NCBI GenBank assembly: GCA_964634385.1
Contig: CAZWIZ010000002.1
Span: forward strand, 62,001 to 126,000
Direction: 5' to 3'
DNA: 64,000 nt
DNA from: JAFGXW01 sp964634385
GTDB taxonomy: Bacteria > Bacillota_I > Bacilli_A > Izemoplasmatales > Izemoplasmataceae
In this document: piece by piece, positions 6,590-15,821 of the stretch
How positions within the stretch are numbered: the first letter of the stretch is position 1
Layout: each line of letters begins with the position of its first letter
Position numbers and translations under genes: made by a program
Notes under the pieces: model-generated
What the model saw: only the letters and a program-made list of their open reading frames with translations
The model's database searches: none
Told to the model about the DNA's origin: nothing

Positions 6590-8929
6590 CTATAACAATG
6601 TTGGATTTTTATCAATTGAGATTGCTAATTCTAAATTATAATCATAATAAATTTGTTTTAAAACATCATTTATAACATTAGATGTTTTATATTTAATAAT
6701 TATTTGTGCACGATAATAATTATTTATTCGAGCTATTTTTGGTAAAACTGGTCCTAAAATAATTATATCTTTTTCTAATTCTTTTCTTAGTTTCATAACT
6801 ATTTTTGTTCCTATTTTTAAAACTTTACGAACATCTCTATCACTTATAATTAGTTGAACTAATTTATTAAACGGAGTATATCCAGCTATTTTTCTAATTT
6901 TCATTTCTGTTTCATAAAAAGCATGATAATCATGATTTTTTGCATAAGTAATAGCATAATGATCAGGATTATATGTTTGAATAACTACTTCTCCGAGGAT
7001 ATCACGTCTTCCTGCACGTCCTGATACTTGTGTTAATAATTGGAAGGTTTTTTCAATAGCTTTATAATCAGGTAAACTAAGTGACATATCCGCAGCAAGA
7101 ACACCTACTAATGATACCTTAGGGAAATCTAGTCCTTTAGCTATCATTTGTGTTCCTAGTAAAATATCACTGTGATGTTCAAATTCATAAAGAAGTTTCT
7201 CATGTGCTCCTTTAAAATTAGTTGTATCTCCATCCATTCTTATAATTTTAGCAGTTGGATATCTTTCATGAACGAATTTTTCAACTCTTTCTGTACCAAT
7301 TCCCATATATCTAATATAAGAACTTCCACAATGTGGACACTTAGTTGGATTAGGTTCATCATGTCCACAATAGTGACATTTTAAACTGTCAGTTTTTTCA
7401 TGATAGGTTAAAGAAATATCACAATTAGGACACATAATAACTTCACCACAACTACGACACATAACAAAAGTTGAATGTCCTCTTCTATTAAGCAATAAAA
7501 TAATTTGTTCTTTCTTTTTTAGACGATCTTTAATTAATTCATCTAATTTATTAGAAAATATACTTCTATTACCGCTTTGAAATTCATAACGCATATCTTC
7601 AATATATACTTCTGGCATTCTTGCTTTATTAGCTCTATATTTCATTTCTAGTAATTTATATTCACCGTTAATTGCTTTATAATAACTTTCAACACTCGGT
7701 GTTGCACTACCTAGCAATAATGGTATATTATAATATTTTGCACGTATTAAAGCAACATCTTTTGCGTGATACATTGGTAATGAATCTTGTTTATAAGAAT
7801 CGGTATGTTCTTCATCAATAATAATAATACCAAGATTAGTAAATGGAGCAAAAATAGCACTTCGTGCTCCAACTACTACGTTTACTTCTTTTCTTCTTAT
7901 TTTACGCCATTCATCATATTTTTCTCCAATGCTGAGTGCACTGTGAAGTAGTGCAACATTGTCACCAAATCTTCCTTTAAATCTCGACACCATCATTGGA
8001 GTTAAACTAATTTCAGGAACAAGCATAATTGCTTCTTTTCCTAATTTTAATATATCTTCTATTATATTTAAATAAATTTCAGTCTTTCCACTTCCTGTTA
8101 CCCCGTGAAGTAGAAAGACTTTATATTTTTCAATGTCTTTATGTATTTCATCATATACTCTAACTTGTTCAGAATTTAATATAATATTTTTTTTTGTTAC
8201 TCCATAAATACTGTCAACACTACGATATGTTTCAATACTATATTCTTTAATTGCTTTTTTTTCTATTAATGATTTTAAAGTACTTGGAGCAATTGATAAA
8301 TCATGTATTAAATCTCTTTTATATACATCATTATGCTTTATAAGATATTTTATTACAGCTTGTTGTTTGGCACCTCTAACTTGAATTGCTTTATTTAATA
8401 ATTTTATCTTTTTTAAATATTTTTCTCGATTAGCTTGACGAATTTCATACTTTATTTTTAAATTACCACTTTTTATATTTTCTTTAATTTCTTTTAAATA
8501 CAATATTAATGAATCATCAAATACTACTTCTGAATTTTTATTAAATTTTAAAGCTAAATCTATTGATAACAAAGTACTATCTACCACTACTAACTTCTTT
8601 TTGTATTTGGATTTTAAAGCAGCTGGAAGCATTGCTTGATAAATAGTTACTAATGGGCTTGTATTAGAAACACTTAGTTTTTCACCAAGTGTAATCAATT
8701 CTTTTGTAAGTGAAGGAATAATATCTAAAATTTTGATTATTTTTTTAAGTTTATGATAATCACTTTTTTCTTTAAAATTTAAAACATATCCCATAATTAA
8801 ACGAGGTCCAAATGAAACTTTCACCCTTTGACCTACTTCAATAATATTTTCTAATTCTTTTGGCACTAAATAATCATATGTTTGATCAACTTCTTTAGCC
8901 ACTACATCAACAAGTACGCTAGCAATCAC
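6590..8929 (-). CDS. priA: Primosomal replication-restart helicase PriA
   Basis: PriA recognises stalled forks and reloads the replicative helicase. The protein shows an N-terminal DNA-binding region, Walker A GVTGSGKTEIY near residue 280, DEEH Walker B, helicase motifs LLGSATPSVESYYKA and TQMIAKGLDFPKV, QVSGRAGR, and a zinc-binding insert of four CxxC pairs (CRSCGE, CPNCD, CHYCGH, CPHCGS). I chose the GTG at 8929, three codons inside the longest frame, because AGGTGG lies 5 bases before it, while the upstream GTG is part of that ribosome site. Length about 779 residues is normal. Confidence 0.96.
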   Translation of the reverse strand: MIASVLVDVVAKEVDQTYDYLVPKELENIIEVGQRVKVSFGPRLIMGYVLNFKEKSDYHKLKKIIKILDIIPSLTKELITLGEKLSVSNTSPLVTIYQAMLPAALKSKYKKKLVVVDSTLLSIDLALKFNKNSEVVFDDSLILYLKEIKENIKSGNLKIKYEIRQANREKYLKKIKLLNKAIQVRGAKQQAVIKYLIKHNDVYKRDLIHDLSIAPSTLKSLIEKKAIKEYSIETYRSVDSIYGVTKKNIILNSEQVRVYDEIHKDIEKYKVFLLHGVTGSGKTEIYLNIIEDILKLGKEAIMLVPEISLTPMMVSRFKGRFGDNVALLHSALSIGEKYDEWRKIRRKEVNVVVGARSAIFAPFTNLGIIIIDEEHTDSYKQDSLPMYHAKDVALIRAKYYNIPLLLGSATPSVESYYKAINGEYKLLEMKYRANKARMPEVYIEDMRYEFQSGNRSIFSNKLDELIKDRLKKKEQIILLLNRRGHSTFVMCRSCGEVIMCPNCDISLTYHEKTDSLKCHYCGHDEPNPTKCPHCGSSYIRYMGIGTERVEKFVHERYPTAKIIRMDGDTTNFKGAHEKLLYEFEHHSDILLGTQMIAKGLDFPKVSLVGVLAADMSLSLPDYKAIEKTFQLLTQVSGRAGRRDILGEVVIQTYNPDHYAITYAKNHDYHAFYETEMKIRKIAGYTPFNKLVQLIISDRDVRKVLKIGTKIVMKLRKELEKDIIILGPVLPKIARINNYYRAQIIIKYKTSNVINDVLKQIYYDYNLELAISIDKNPTLL

Positions 8930-8949
8930 TTTAACCACCTACTTATGTT

Positions 8950-9735
8950 TTATTTTAAAAGTCCTAAATTAAGTAGTCCTTTCAATATTCCATCTTCTTT
9001 AATAGATGTTGTCAAATATGAAGCATGTTTCTTTGCCATCTTTGTTCCGTTCCCCATACAAACACTATTAGGAATAAAATCTAACATTTCAATATCATTA
9101 TCGCCATCTCCAAAAGCATAAGCATTTTCTAAAAGAATATTCTCTATTTCTAAAATCTTTTTGATTCCCTTTGCTTTACTCGTCCCCATACTCAAAACAT
9201 CAAATCCATCACCAAGCCATGAAACAATATCAATTCCATCAAAAAGATTTTTATAATATTGATGTTTCTTCTTATCACAAAAAGCCCACATTTGAAAAAT
9301 ATCATTATCTAAATAAAAATGAGAATCAACTCTTGGTAATTTCATATTGATAAGTTCAAAAGCTTTTTTACCTTTATCATCAACAATATTTAATGTTTCA
9401 TCGTTTTCGCCTAAAAAGCCATACTTCATTTTATCTTCTTTAAATTTTTTAACGACTTTTATAACTTTGTTTTGTGGTATTGGATTACGGTATATCGTTT
9501 TACCATCTTTAATGATGATTTGTCCATTTATTGTAATAAAAATATTAATATATTCTTTAATTTCATCGATAATGTGAAGCATATAAAAAGCTCGTCCTGT
9601 CGCAATCGCTATTTCAATATTTTTATCTTCGTGAAGTGTTTTTAATGCTTTAATTGTTGAAGCTGGAATTCGTCTTGTATCTGGATCATATAGTGTTCGA
9701 TCAATATCAAAAAAGATTATTTTTTTAGCAATCAT
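8950..9735 (-). CDS. Cof-type HAD-superfamily phosphatase
   Basis: A 261-residue HAD hydrolase. Motif I is FFDIDRTLYDP (catalytic Asp pair), with SxxxTIKAL helices, the lysine in GTSKAKGI and motif IV GDGDNDIEML, the arrangement of the Cof/YidA C2-cap subfamily acting on sugar phosphates or related metabolites. Substrate cannot be told from sequence. The start is the ATG at 9735, 6 bases after AGGTG, not the GTG nine bases upstream. It is the first gene of the HAD-priA-fmt-pgpA cluster and has its own extended -10 promoter. Confidence 0.85.
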   Translation of the reverse strand: MIAKKIIFFDIDRTLYDPDTRRIPASTIKALKTLHEDKNIEIAIATGRAFYMLHIIDEIKEYINIFITINGQIIIKDGKTIYRNPIPQNKVIKVVKKFKEDKMKYGFLGENDETLNIVDDKGKKAFELINMKLPRVDSHFYLDNDIFQMWAFCDKKKHQYYKNLFDGIDIVSWLGDGFDVLSMGTSKAKGIKKILEIENILLENAYAFGDGDNDIEMLDFIPNSVCMGNGTKMAKKHASYLTTSIKEDGILKGLLNLGLLK

Positions 9736-9753
9736 TTTATGCACCTCATATAT

Positions 9754-9762
9754 ATTATAACA
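9754..9762 (-). promoter_or_regulatory. Extended -10 promoter for HAD-priA-fmt cluster
   Basis: On the minus strand TGTTATAAT (TG-N-TATAAT; TATAAT at 9754-9759) lies about 20 bases before the HAD start. No good -35 is visible, as expected for an extended -10 promoter. Confidence 0.5.
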
Positions 9763-9948
9763 TAGTATTATATATATATTATTAAAAACACCTAAATTGA
9801 GTGTTTAAAACTCTATATTATTTTAATAATTTACAATTTATATTTTTGCACTAATATTTTATATTTAGAAGGTTTTTAATTTTTATTTTATTTTTTTTAA
9901 AAAGAATATTCATACTATTAAATTAATCTTTTAAAAACTTTTCTTGTG

Positions 9949-9983
9949 ATACTTAGGAGTATTTAATATTTCCGTGTTATAAT
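9949..9983 (+). promoter_or_regulatory. rnj promoter with upstream palindrome
   Basis: TGTTATAAT at 9975-9983 is an extended -10 element 46 bases before the rnj ATG. Just upstream is the palindrome ATACT-TAGG-AGTAT (9949-9962), which may be an operator or chance in AT-rich DNA. No -35 hexamer is apparent. Confidence 0.45.
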
Positions 9984-10028
9984 ATACTTATAATAAAACA
10001 TTTCATTTTTAAGGAGGACTATTAAATA

Positions 10029-11729
10029 ATGCAAAATAAATTATTAAAACAAAATGAAGTCGGTGTTTTTGCATTAGGTGGTCTTGGTGAAGTAGGAAAG
10101 AATATGTATTGTATCGAGTACCAAGATGAGTTAATTATTATTGACTCTGGTATTCTTTTTCCGGATGAAAATTTACCGGGAATAGATTATGTTATACCTG
10201 ATTATACATATTTAGTTGAAAATCAAGAAAAAATAAAGGCTTTAATCATCACTCATGGTCATGAAGATCATATTGGTGGAATCCCTTATTTATTACGCCA
10301 AGTAAAAATACCAAAGATTTACGCTAGCGGACTCGCTATCGGATTAATAAAAAATAAAATGAATCAACATCGTGGACTTAGAGCTAATATAATCGAATAT
10401 CAAGAATTCGAAAAAATCGTATTAGGAAAACTTAGTGTTAGTTTCTTCAGAACAAATCACTCTATTCCTGACTCTTTTGGAGTTGTTGTTCATACACCCG
10501 AAGGTGTTATTGTGCATACTGGAGATTTTAAATTTGATTTTACTCCAACAGGCCCAGATGCTGATTATCAAAGAATAGCTGAACTAGGTAAAAAAGGGGT
10601 TCTTCTCCTTTTAAGTGATTCAACTAATGCTGAACTAGCAGCATTTACAAAAAGCGAAAAAATTGTATCTGCGAATATAAAAGATATTTTTACTAAAATT
10701 GAAGGTAGAGCTATTGTCGCAACATTTTCATCAAATATTCACCGTGTTCAACAAATAATTGAAGCGAGTATCAAAACTAATCGTAAGGTTGCTTTGTTTG
10801 GAAGAAGTATGTTAAAAACTGTTGAAGTTGGAATTGACTTAGGATATATTAAAACACCTCCTGGGACAATAATTAATCCAAATCATATCAATAAATATAA
10901 ATCACATGAAATAACTATTATATGTACGGGAAGTCAAGGCGAACCTTTAGCTGCTTTATCACGAATTGCGAATGGAACACATCGTCAAATAAAAATCCAC
11001 GATGGTGACACAGTAATCTTTAGTAGTAGTCCAATTCCTGGTAATTTTAATTCTGTTAACAAAACAATTAATCAGTTATTCAGAAGAGGTGCTAATGTTA
11101 TTATTAATTCTCCATTATCAGATGTTCATACATCAGGTCATGGTGGACAAGAAGAATTAAAACTAATGTTAAAATTAATAAAACCAAAATATTTTATGCC
11201 AATTCATGGAGAATATAGAATGCTTAAAATCCATTCAAACATTGCAGTCATGACTGGCCTCAAAAAAGGTAATGAATTTGTTTTTGATAATGGTGGTGTG
11301 CTTGCCGTAACAAGAAATTCTGCAAGATATGCCGGAAAAGTACAAGCAGGAACTATTTACGTTGATGGTAAAGGAATTGGAGATATCGGTAATATCGTTT
11401 TAAGAGATAGAAGGCTCCTCAGTGAAGATGGATTATTAAGCGCTATTGTGACTATTAATGAAGAAAAACTAAAAGTGATTAATACTCCAACAATTATTTC
11501 AAGGGGATTTATTTATATGAGAGAGCATGAGGAACTTACTAAAGAAATCAGTAAACTAGTGGCTAATTATGTTCAAGAAAAAATAAAAATAATGAAAAAG
11601 GTTAATGTTATTATTCTTAAAAAAGAAATAACTAAATTGTTAAATGAATATATTTATTCTAAAACAGAACGTTCACCAATGATAATGCCAGTAATTATGA
11701 CTATACCATCAGATAAACAAAACCCATAA
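10029..11729 (+). CDS. rnj: Ribonuclease J
   Basis: A 566-residue metallo-beta-lactamase/beta-CASP nuclease with 5'-3' exonuclease and endonuclease activity in mRNA turnover and rRNA maturation. The zinc motif HGHEDHIGG is near residue 77, followed by HTGDFKFD, SDSTNAE, and the beta-CASP motifs CTGSQGE, SSSPIPGN and HTSGHGGQEEL...PIHGE, then a C-terminal dimerisation domain. AAGGAGG lies 8 bases before the ATG. It is monocistronic, divergent from the HAD gene and ended by a strong terminator that overlaps its last codons. Whether it corresponds to J1 or J2 cannot be decided from one copy. Confidence 0.95.
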   Translation: MQNKLLKQNEVGVFALGGLGEVGKNMYCIEYQDELIIIDSGILFPDENLPGIDYVIPDYTYLVENQEKIKALIITHGHEDHIGGIPYLLRQVKIPKIYASGLAIGLIKNKMNQHRGLRANIIEYQEFEKIVLGKLSVSFFRTNHSIPDSFGVVVHTPEGVIVHTGDFKFDFTPTGPDADYQRIAELGKKGVLLLLSDSTNAELAAFTKSEKIVSANIKDIFTKIEGRAIVATFSSNIHRVQQIIEASIKTNRKVALFGRSMLKTVEVGIDLGYIKTPPGTIINPNHINKYKSHEITIICTGSQGEPLAALSRIANGTHRQIKIHDGDTVIFSSSPIPGNFNSVNKTINQLFRRGANVIINSPLSDVHTSGHGGQEELKLMLKLIKPKYFMPIHGEYRMLKIHSNIAVMTGLKKGNEFVFDNGGVLAVTRNSARYAGKVQAGTIYVDGKGIGDIGNIVLRDRRLLSEDGLLSAIVTINEEKLKVINTPTIISRGFIYMREHEELTKEISKLVANYVQEKIKIMKKVNVIILKKEITKLLNEYIYSKTERSPMIMPVIMTIPSDKQNP

Positions 11730-11750
11730 AATTAAATTTTATGGGTTTTT
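11721..11750 (+). terminator. Terminator of rnj
   Basis: AACCCATAAAA pairs with TTTTATGGGTT around TTAAA-type loop, followed by TTT on the plus strand. The rnj stop codon TAA (11727-11729) is inside the stem. Confidence 0.85.
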
Positions 11751-11799
11751 AATTTAAACTACTTCATCTAAATAATAGGTTTATTATTTTATTTAAAAA

Positions 11800-11952
11800 T
11801 TAATAATCTAGTACCTCACTAATAATAACTACATTTTGATTTTCAAAATATGGGTTATATCCATTTTTATCATTTTCATCATCCCCACCATCGCAAGCAC
11901 TTAAAACAACCATTAAACTCATTACTAACAGTATCATTAAAATCCTTTTCAT
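11800..11952 (-). CDS. Small putative lipoprotein
   Basis: A 50-residue product starting at the ATG at 11952 (GAGGAG 5 bases upstream; the longer frame from 11994 has no ribosome site). It has a lysine/arginine start, a 14-residue hydrophobic core and the lipobox LSAC, so it should be lipidated at Cys20 and leave a ~30-residue acidic, Asn-rich tail (DGGDDENDKNGYNPYFE). No family recognised. It stands alone between rnj (convergent) and the AAA ATPase. It could be a truncated remnant of a larger lipoprotein, but the ribosome site and signal are well formed. Confidence 0.6.
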   Translation of the reverse strand: MKRILMILLVMSLMVVLSACDGGDDENDKNGYNPYFENQNVVIISEVLDY

Positions 11953-12084
11953 CTCTACTCCTCTTTTCTTTTTTTGTGATAACTTATTTATCATATTTTG
12001 TTTTTATAATAAACTATCTTTTCTTTTTCTTAGTTCTTGAATTGTTAAACATGATAACATAGGTAATTAATAAATTTTAAAATC

Positions 12085-12140
12085 ACTTTAAAAACTCGCA
12101 GTAAATTGGTAGTTTTTAAAGTCAACTTTAGAAACTTGCA
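12085..12140. repeat. Three-copy 12-16 bp repeat upstream of AAA ATPase
   Basis: ACTTTAAAAACTCGCA at 12085-12100 recurs as ACTTTAGAAACTTGCA at 12125-12140 (14 of 16 identical), and the perfect reverse complement AGTTTTTAAAGT lies between them at 12111-12122. The array ends over a possible -35 (TTGCAA 12136-12141) about 40 bases before the ATPase start, so it is a good candidate operator for autoregulation or for an unlinked repressor. Confidence 0.6.
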
Positions 12141-12181
12141 ATATTTACAATTATATTATAGAATATAGATGAGGTGATTCG

Positions 12182-13396
12182 ATGATAAATAGAGAAACTT
12201 ACATAAAAAAAATTAGTGAGTGGAAAGATAAAAAAATAATCAAAGTTATTACAGGGATGAGAAGAACTGGAAAATCATCAATTTTAGAATTATATGCTGA
12301 TGATTTAAGAAAATCCGGAGTAAATAATAAAAACATAATTTATATAAATTTTGAAGATTTAATGTTTGAACGATATCAAGATTACAAAGAGTTATATAGT
12401 TATATTAACTCTTGTATTAAAGGCAAAAACATGTATTACATATTTTTAGATGAAATTCAACTTGTTGATGAATTTGAGAAAGCAATTAACAGTCTGTTTT
12501 TAAAAGACAATGTTGATATATACTTAACAGAATCTAATGCCAAACTTTTATCAACTGAAATTTCAACCTTGTTAACTGGAAGATATATTGAAATAAAGAT
12601 GTACCCTTTATCATTTTCAGAATATCTAAATTTTGTAAATAGTAATAATAATAATATGGAAAATAATTTTGAAAATTATCTGAAATATGGTGGTATGCCA
12701 TATACTACCGAATTACAATTAAATCAAAAAAATATTTACGACTATTTGAAAGGAATATTTGATACAGTAGTTATTAAAGATGTAGTTATGAAAAACAACA
12801 TTAAAGATGTTCAAACTTTGTACTCTGTCATTAATTTTCTTTTTGATAATATTGGAAATACAACCTCTATCAATAAGATATCAAATACACTGAGTTCTAA
12901 TGGTAAGAAAACAAATGCGGTTACTATTGATAACTATGTAAAATTTCTAATTGACTCTTTTGTTATATATAAAGTAAAGAGATTTGATATCAAAGGAAAA
13001 GGGTATTTGAAAACTCAAGAAAAGTATTACATTGCAGATATAGGATTAAGAAATGCAGTATTAGGATTGAGAGATATTGATCAAGGTCATATCCTTGAAA
13101 ATATTGTTTTTCTAGAACTTAAAAGAAGAGGATTTGAAGTCTCAATTGGTAAAATGAGAGATTATGAAATTGATTTCATTGCATCAAATCACAATTATAA
13201 ACTGTATATTCAAGTAGCACTTACAGTAAAAGAAAAAAACACTTTAGATAGAGAATTATATCCATTACAAAAATTAAAAAATAGTTATCCTAAAATACTA
13301 ATTACACAAGATAGATTATTGAATAAAGATTTTGAGGGGATTTTACATTTTAATATTATTGATTTTTTAACTTCGAATATTGATTTGTTCAAATAA
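12182..13396 (+). CDS. AAA ATPase with DUF4143 C-terminal domain
   Basis: A 404-residue COG1373-type ATPase. Walker A is TGMRRTGKSS (residues ~24-33), Walker B YIFLDEIQ (~residue 97), then the family signature TESNAKLLSTEISTLLTGRYIEIKM..PLSFSEYL; the usual T-G-S-N is T-E-S-N here. The C-terminal DUF4143 region ends with a nuclease-fold-like EIDFIA. Function of this widespread family is unknown; members are scattered and often mobile. AGGTG precedes the ATG. It stands alone on the plus strand, converging on kamE with a shared terminator, and its promoter holds a repeated palindromic motif. Its Asn/Lys-rich codon use resembles the surroundings but suggests no partner gene. Confidence 0.85.
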   Translation: MINRETYIKKISEWKDKKIIKVITGMRRTGKSSILELYADDLRKSGVNNKNIIYINFEDLMFERYQDYKELYSYINSCIKGKNMYYIFLDEIQLVDEFEKAINSLFLKDNVDIYLTESNAKLLSTEISTLLTGRYIEIKMYPLSFSEYLNFVNSNNNNMENNFENYLKYGGMPYTTELQLNQKNIYDYLKGIFDTVVIKDVVMKNNIKDVQTLYSVINFLFDNIGNTTSINKISNTLSSNGKKTNAVTIDNYVKFLIDSFVIYKVKRFDIKGKGYLKTQEKYYIADIGLRNAVLGLRDIDQGHILENIVFLELKRRGFEVSIGKMRDYEIDFIASNHNYKLYIQVALTVKEKNTLDRELYPLQKLKNSYPKILITQDRLLNKDFEGILHFNIIDFLTSNIDLFK

Positions 13397-13422
13397 AGAT
13401 ATTCGGGGAAAGATAAAAAAAA

Positions 13423-13452
13423 ATAGGGAAGTTCTTATAATAACTTCCCTAT
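13423..13452. terminator. Bidirectional terminator between AAA ATPase and kamE
   Basis: ATAGGGAAGTT (13423-13433) pairs perfectly with AACTTCCCTAT (13442-13452). On the minus strand it is followed by eight or more U residues, making it the terminator of the lysine-fermentation operon; it also serves the convergent ATPase gene. Confidence 0.85.
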
Positions 13453-13475
13453 AGCTCCATTCACTTGAAATTTTC

Positions 13476-14252
13476 CTAAACTTTTCTTTTTCTTAATTCT
13501 TGAATAAAGAAAGATGAGACATCTTCTGCATATTTTTTTGGACCAAATCCAGCATCAAATCCTAATTCTTTCGCTAATTCATGAGTAATTCTAGGACCAC
13601 CTACAATGATAATAAATCGGTCTCTTAAATTCTCAGCTTCTAATAATTCTACTAAATTAACTAAATTTTTAATATGAACATCTTTTTGAGTTACAGTTTG
13701 ACTAATAAGCAATACATCTGCGTTAACTTCTAAAGCTTTTTTAATTAACTCTTCATTTTCAACTTGACTTCCCATATTATAAGCATCAATATTACGATAT
13801 CTTTCAATACCATAATGTCCAGCAAAACCTTTCATATTCATAATAGCATCTATTCCTACAGTATGCGCATCAGTTCCAGTAGATGCACCTACTACAACAA
13901 TATTACGATTAAAATGTTTATCTATAAAATCTTCAATTTCTTTTTTTGATAAAACGTCTGTATCTACTGTTTCAACAGTAATATTTGTATAATCAATTGT
14001 ATGTATTATACTTCCATAAACAATATACATTGTAAATTCATTGTCTAATGTTATGCTTTCAGATACTAAGGGATCTAATAACCCCATTTTTTTAGCAAGT
14101 AATTTCGCAGCTTCTATTCCTACTTCATCATTTTTAACCGGTAAAGTAAAACTAAGTTGAACTTTACCATCATTGAGTGTATCTCCATAAGGAGTAAGTA
14201 ATTTTAGATTAAGTTCTTTAGAATAATTTTTTTCACTTAAATCATATCCCAT
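13476..14252 (-). CDS. kamE: Lysine 5,6-aminomutase beta subunit (B12- and PLP-binding)
   Basis: KamE carries adenosylcobalamin and the PLP-binding lysine of the enzyme that converts beta-lysine to 3,5-diaminohexanoate. In this 258-residue protein the base-off cobalamin motif is D128-A-H130-T-V-G133. Lys141 lies eleven residues after that His, the same spacing as His133/Lys144 of the characterised Clostridium enzyme, so the PLP anchor is kept. The C-terminal Rossmann fold shows LISQTVTQKDVHIKN and IVGGPRITHELAKELGFDAGFG. Start supported by AGGAGG. It is the last gene of the operon, one base after kamD's stop. Confidence 0.95.
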   Translation of the reverse strand: MGYDLSEKNYSKELNLKLLTPYGDTLNDGKVQLSFTLPVKNDEVGIEAAKLLAKKMGLLDPLVSESITLDNEFTMYIVYGSIIHTIDYTNITVETVDTDVLSKKEIEDFIDKHFNRNIVVVGASTGTDAHTVGIDAIMNMKGFAGHYGIERYRNIDAYNMGSQVENEELIKKALEVNADVLLISQTVTQKDVHIKNLVNLVELLEAENLRDRFIIIVGGPRITHELAKELGFDAGFGPKKYAEDVSSFFIQELRKRKV

Positions 14253-14253
14253 T

Positions 14254-15816
14254 TTACTTTTCCTCCTTTAGTTCTTTTTCCATTTGATTAAGAATAGGAT
14301 TAATATATAATTTATGTTTTTCTTTAACTCCAGATAATCCTTTTCCACCATTAAGCGGTCTTTTTATACCCGCAAATATTCCTTTTTCAATAGTAGTAAA
14401 TATCCCGATATCAGCAATTTCTTTTAATAAAATAAGTGCGTCATCAAGAACTTTAGCCGCTCTTGTTTTAATTATTCCACCATCTTTAAACTCTATTTCA
14501 TTACCAAAATCTTTCATTGTGTGATTAATATATTTAGCATTTTCAATCGCTAAATATCGATCACTCATAAAAGGAGTATGTACAGCTTCAGTTAACATAC
14601 CAAGTAAGTGTATTTTTTGATTTGTTGTTTTTGTGACAATATTAAATAATGTATTTTGAACATATCCTTTAAAAATATTCCCTGTCATATGTTTTGTAGG
14701 AGGCATATATTTTAATGGTGCTTTTGGAAATATTTCTCTAGCCATTAAAGCTTGAGCCATTTCAAGTAAAAATCCATTTTCAACATCTGGACTAATTTCA
14801 AAGGCATGTCCTAATCCTTGAAGTTCTTCTTTCAGATGAGCAAATAAAGCAAATTGTTCGTTTATTAATTGAGAAGCTAATACTGTATGTGCTTCGCTCA
14901 CAGCATCACTTGTTGTTAAATAATTATCTTCACCAGTATTAATAATTATACCGGAATAAGCATTAATAACTCTTGAAAAATATTGATCTACAAATGTTCT
15001 TTGCATATTAATATCTCTAAATAATATACCATAAAGTGAATCATTCAACATCATATCTAATCTTTCAAGTGCACCCATTGCGGCAATTTCAGGCATACAT
15101 AATCCGGAAGCATAATTTACTAACATAATATATCTATTTAGTTCTTCACCAACTTCATCTAATGCTCTCCTCATTATCTTAAAGTTTTCTTGAGTAGCGT
15201 ACGTTCCGCCAAAACCTTCGGTAGTCGGTCCGTAAGGTACATAATCCAACAAACTTTGTCCTGTTGTTCTAATAACCGCGACTATATCTGCGCCAGCTTT
15301 AGCTGCCGCTTTAGCTTGCGTAACATCTTCATAAATATTTCCTGTCGCAACTATTACATATAGTAATGGCCCTTCATTTTGAGAATATTTAGCTAAATAG
15401 TCTTCTCTTTTTGTTTTATTTTCCTTCATTTTAGAAAGTGCTTTATTAACGAAAGGAGCTAAAAGTTTTTTTACTTCTTTTGACTCTAGTATTGGATATA
15501 TTGTTATATCTAATTTGTTATCATCAACAAGTTTTGCGATTTCCATAATACTAAGATTTAATTTTTTTATCGCACTTGCCAAATAGTTGCTTATTCCAAT
15601 ACCTAAATCACCTTTTTCTAATATGTGGTCAACTAAAATATTTGGATAGGGAACTCCAAATTTATTTACCCCATCAACCCCCAGCAAACGACAAACTGTT
15701 CGTTCTACTGAAACCGTTGTATTTTTATCAATAAAAGCTTGAGTATCTTCAGCTATTTGATGAGCATATTCTCTTGCTTCTTTTACTATTTTTACATCTA
15801 AATTTAATTTACTCAT
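14254..15816 (-). CDS. kamD: Lysine 5,6-aminomutase alpha subunit
   Basis: The catalytic TIM-barrel subunit partners KamE. At 520 residues it has the expected size, with conserved blocks ADIVAVIRTTGQSLLDYVPYGPTTEGFGGTYATQ, NYASGLCMPEIAAMGALERLD, FSRVINAYSGIIINTGEDNYLTT and the C-terminal FKDGGIIKTRA. The ATG at 15816 is used because GGAG stands 8 bases before it; a GTG three codons upstream overlaps kamB's end. kamB stops five bases earlier, so the three genes are coupled. The product is L-erythro-3,5-diaminohexanoate, taken up by Kdd. Confidence 0.95.
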   Translation of the reverse strand: MSKLNLDVKIVKEAREYAHQIAEDTQAFIDKNTTVSVERTVCRLLGVDGVNKFGVPYPNILVDHILEKGDLGIGISNYLASAIKKLNLSIMEIAKLVDDNKLDITIYPILESKEVKKLLAPFVNKALSKMKENKTKREDYLAKYSQNEGPLLYVIVATGNIYEDVTQAKAAAKAGADIVAVIRTTGQSLLDYVPYGPTTEGFGGTYATQENFKIMRRALDEVGEELNRYIMLVNYASGLCMPEIAAMGALERLDMMLNDSLYGILFRDINMQRTFVDQYFSRVINAYSGIIINTGEDNYLTTSDAVSEAHTVLASQLINEQFALFAHLKEELQGLGHAFEISPDVENGFLLEMAQALMAREIFPKAPLKYMPPTKHMTGNIFKGYVQNTLFNIVTKTTNQKIHLLGMLTEAVHTPFMSDRYLAIENAKYINHTMKDFGNEIEFKDGGIIKTRAAKVLDDALILLKEIADIGIFTTIEKGIFAGIKRPLNGGKGLSGVKEKHKLYINPILNQMEKELKEEK

Positions 15817-15821
15817 AATAT

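Noticed and set aside
9783..9808. AAACAC/GTGTTT hairpin between HAD and rnj as a terminator
   Set aside because: Short six-pair stem between divergent genes; no transcript enters from either side to be terminated.
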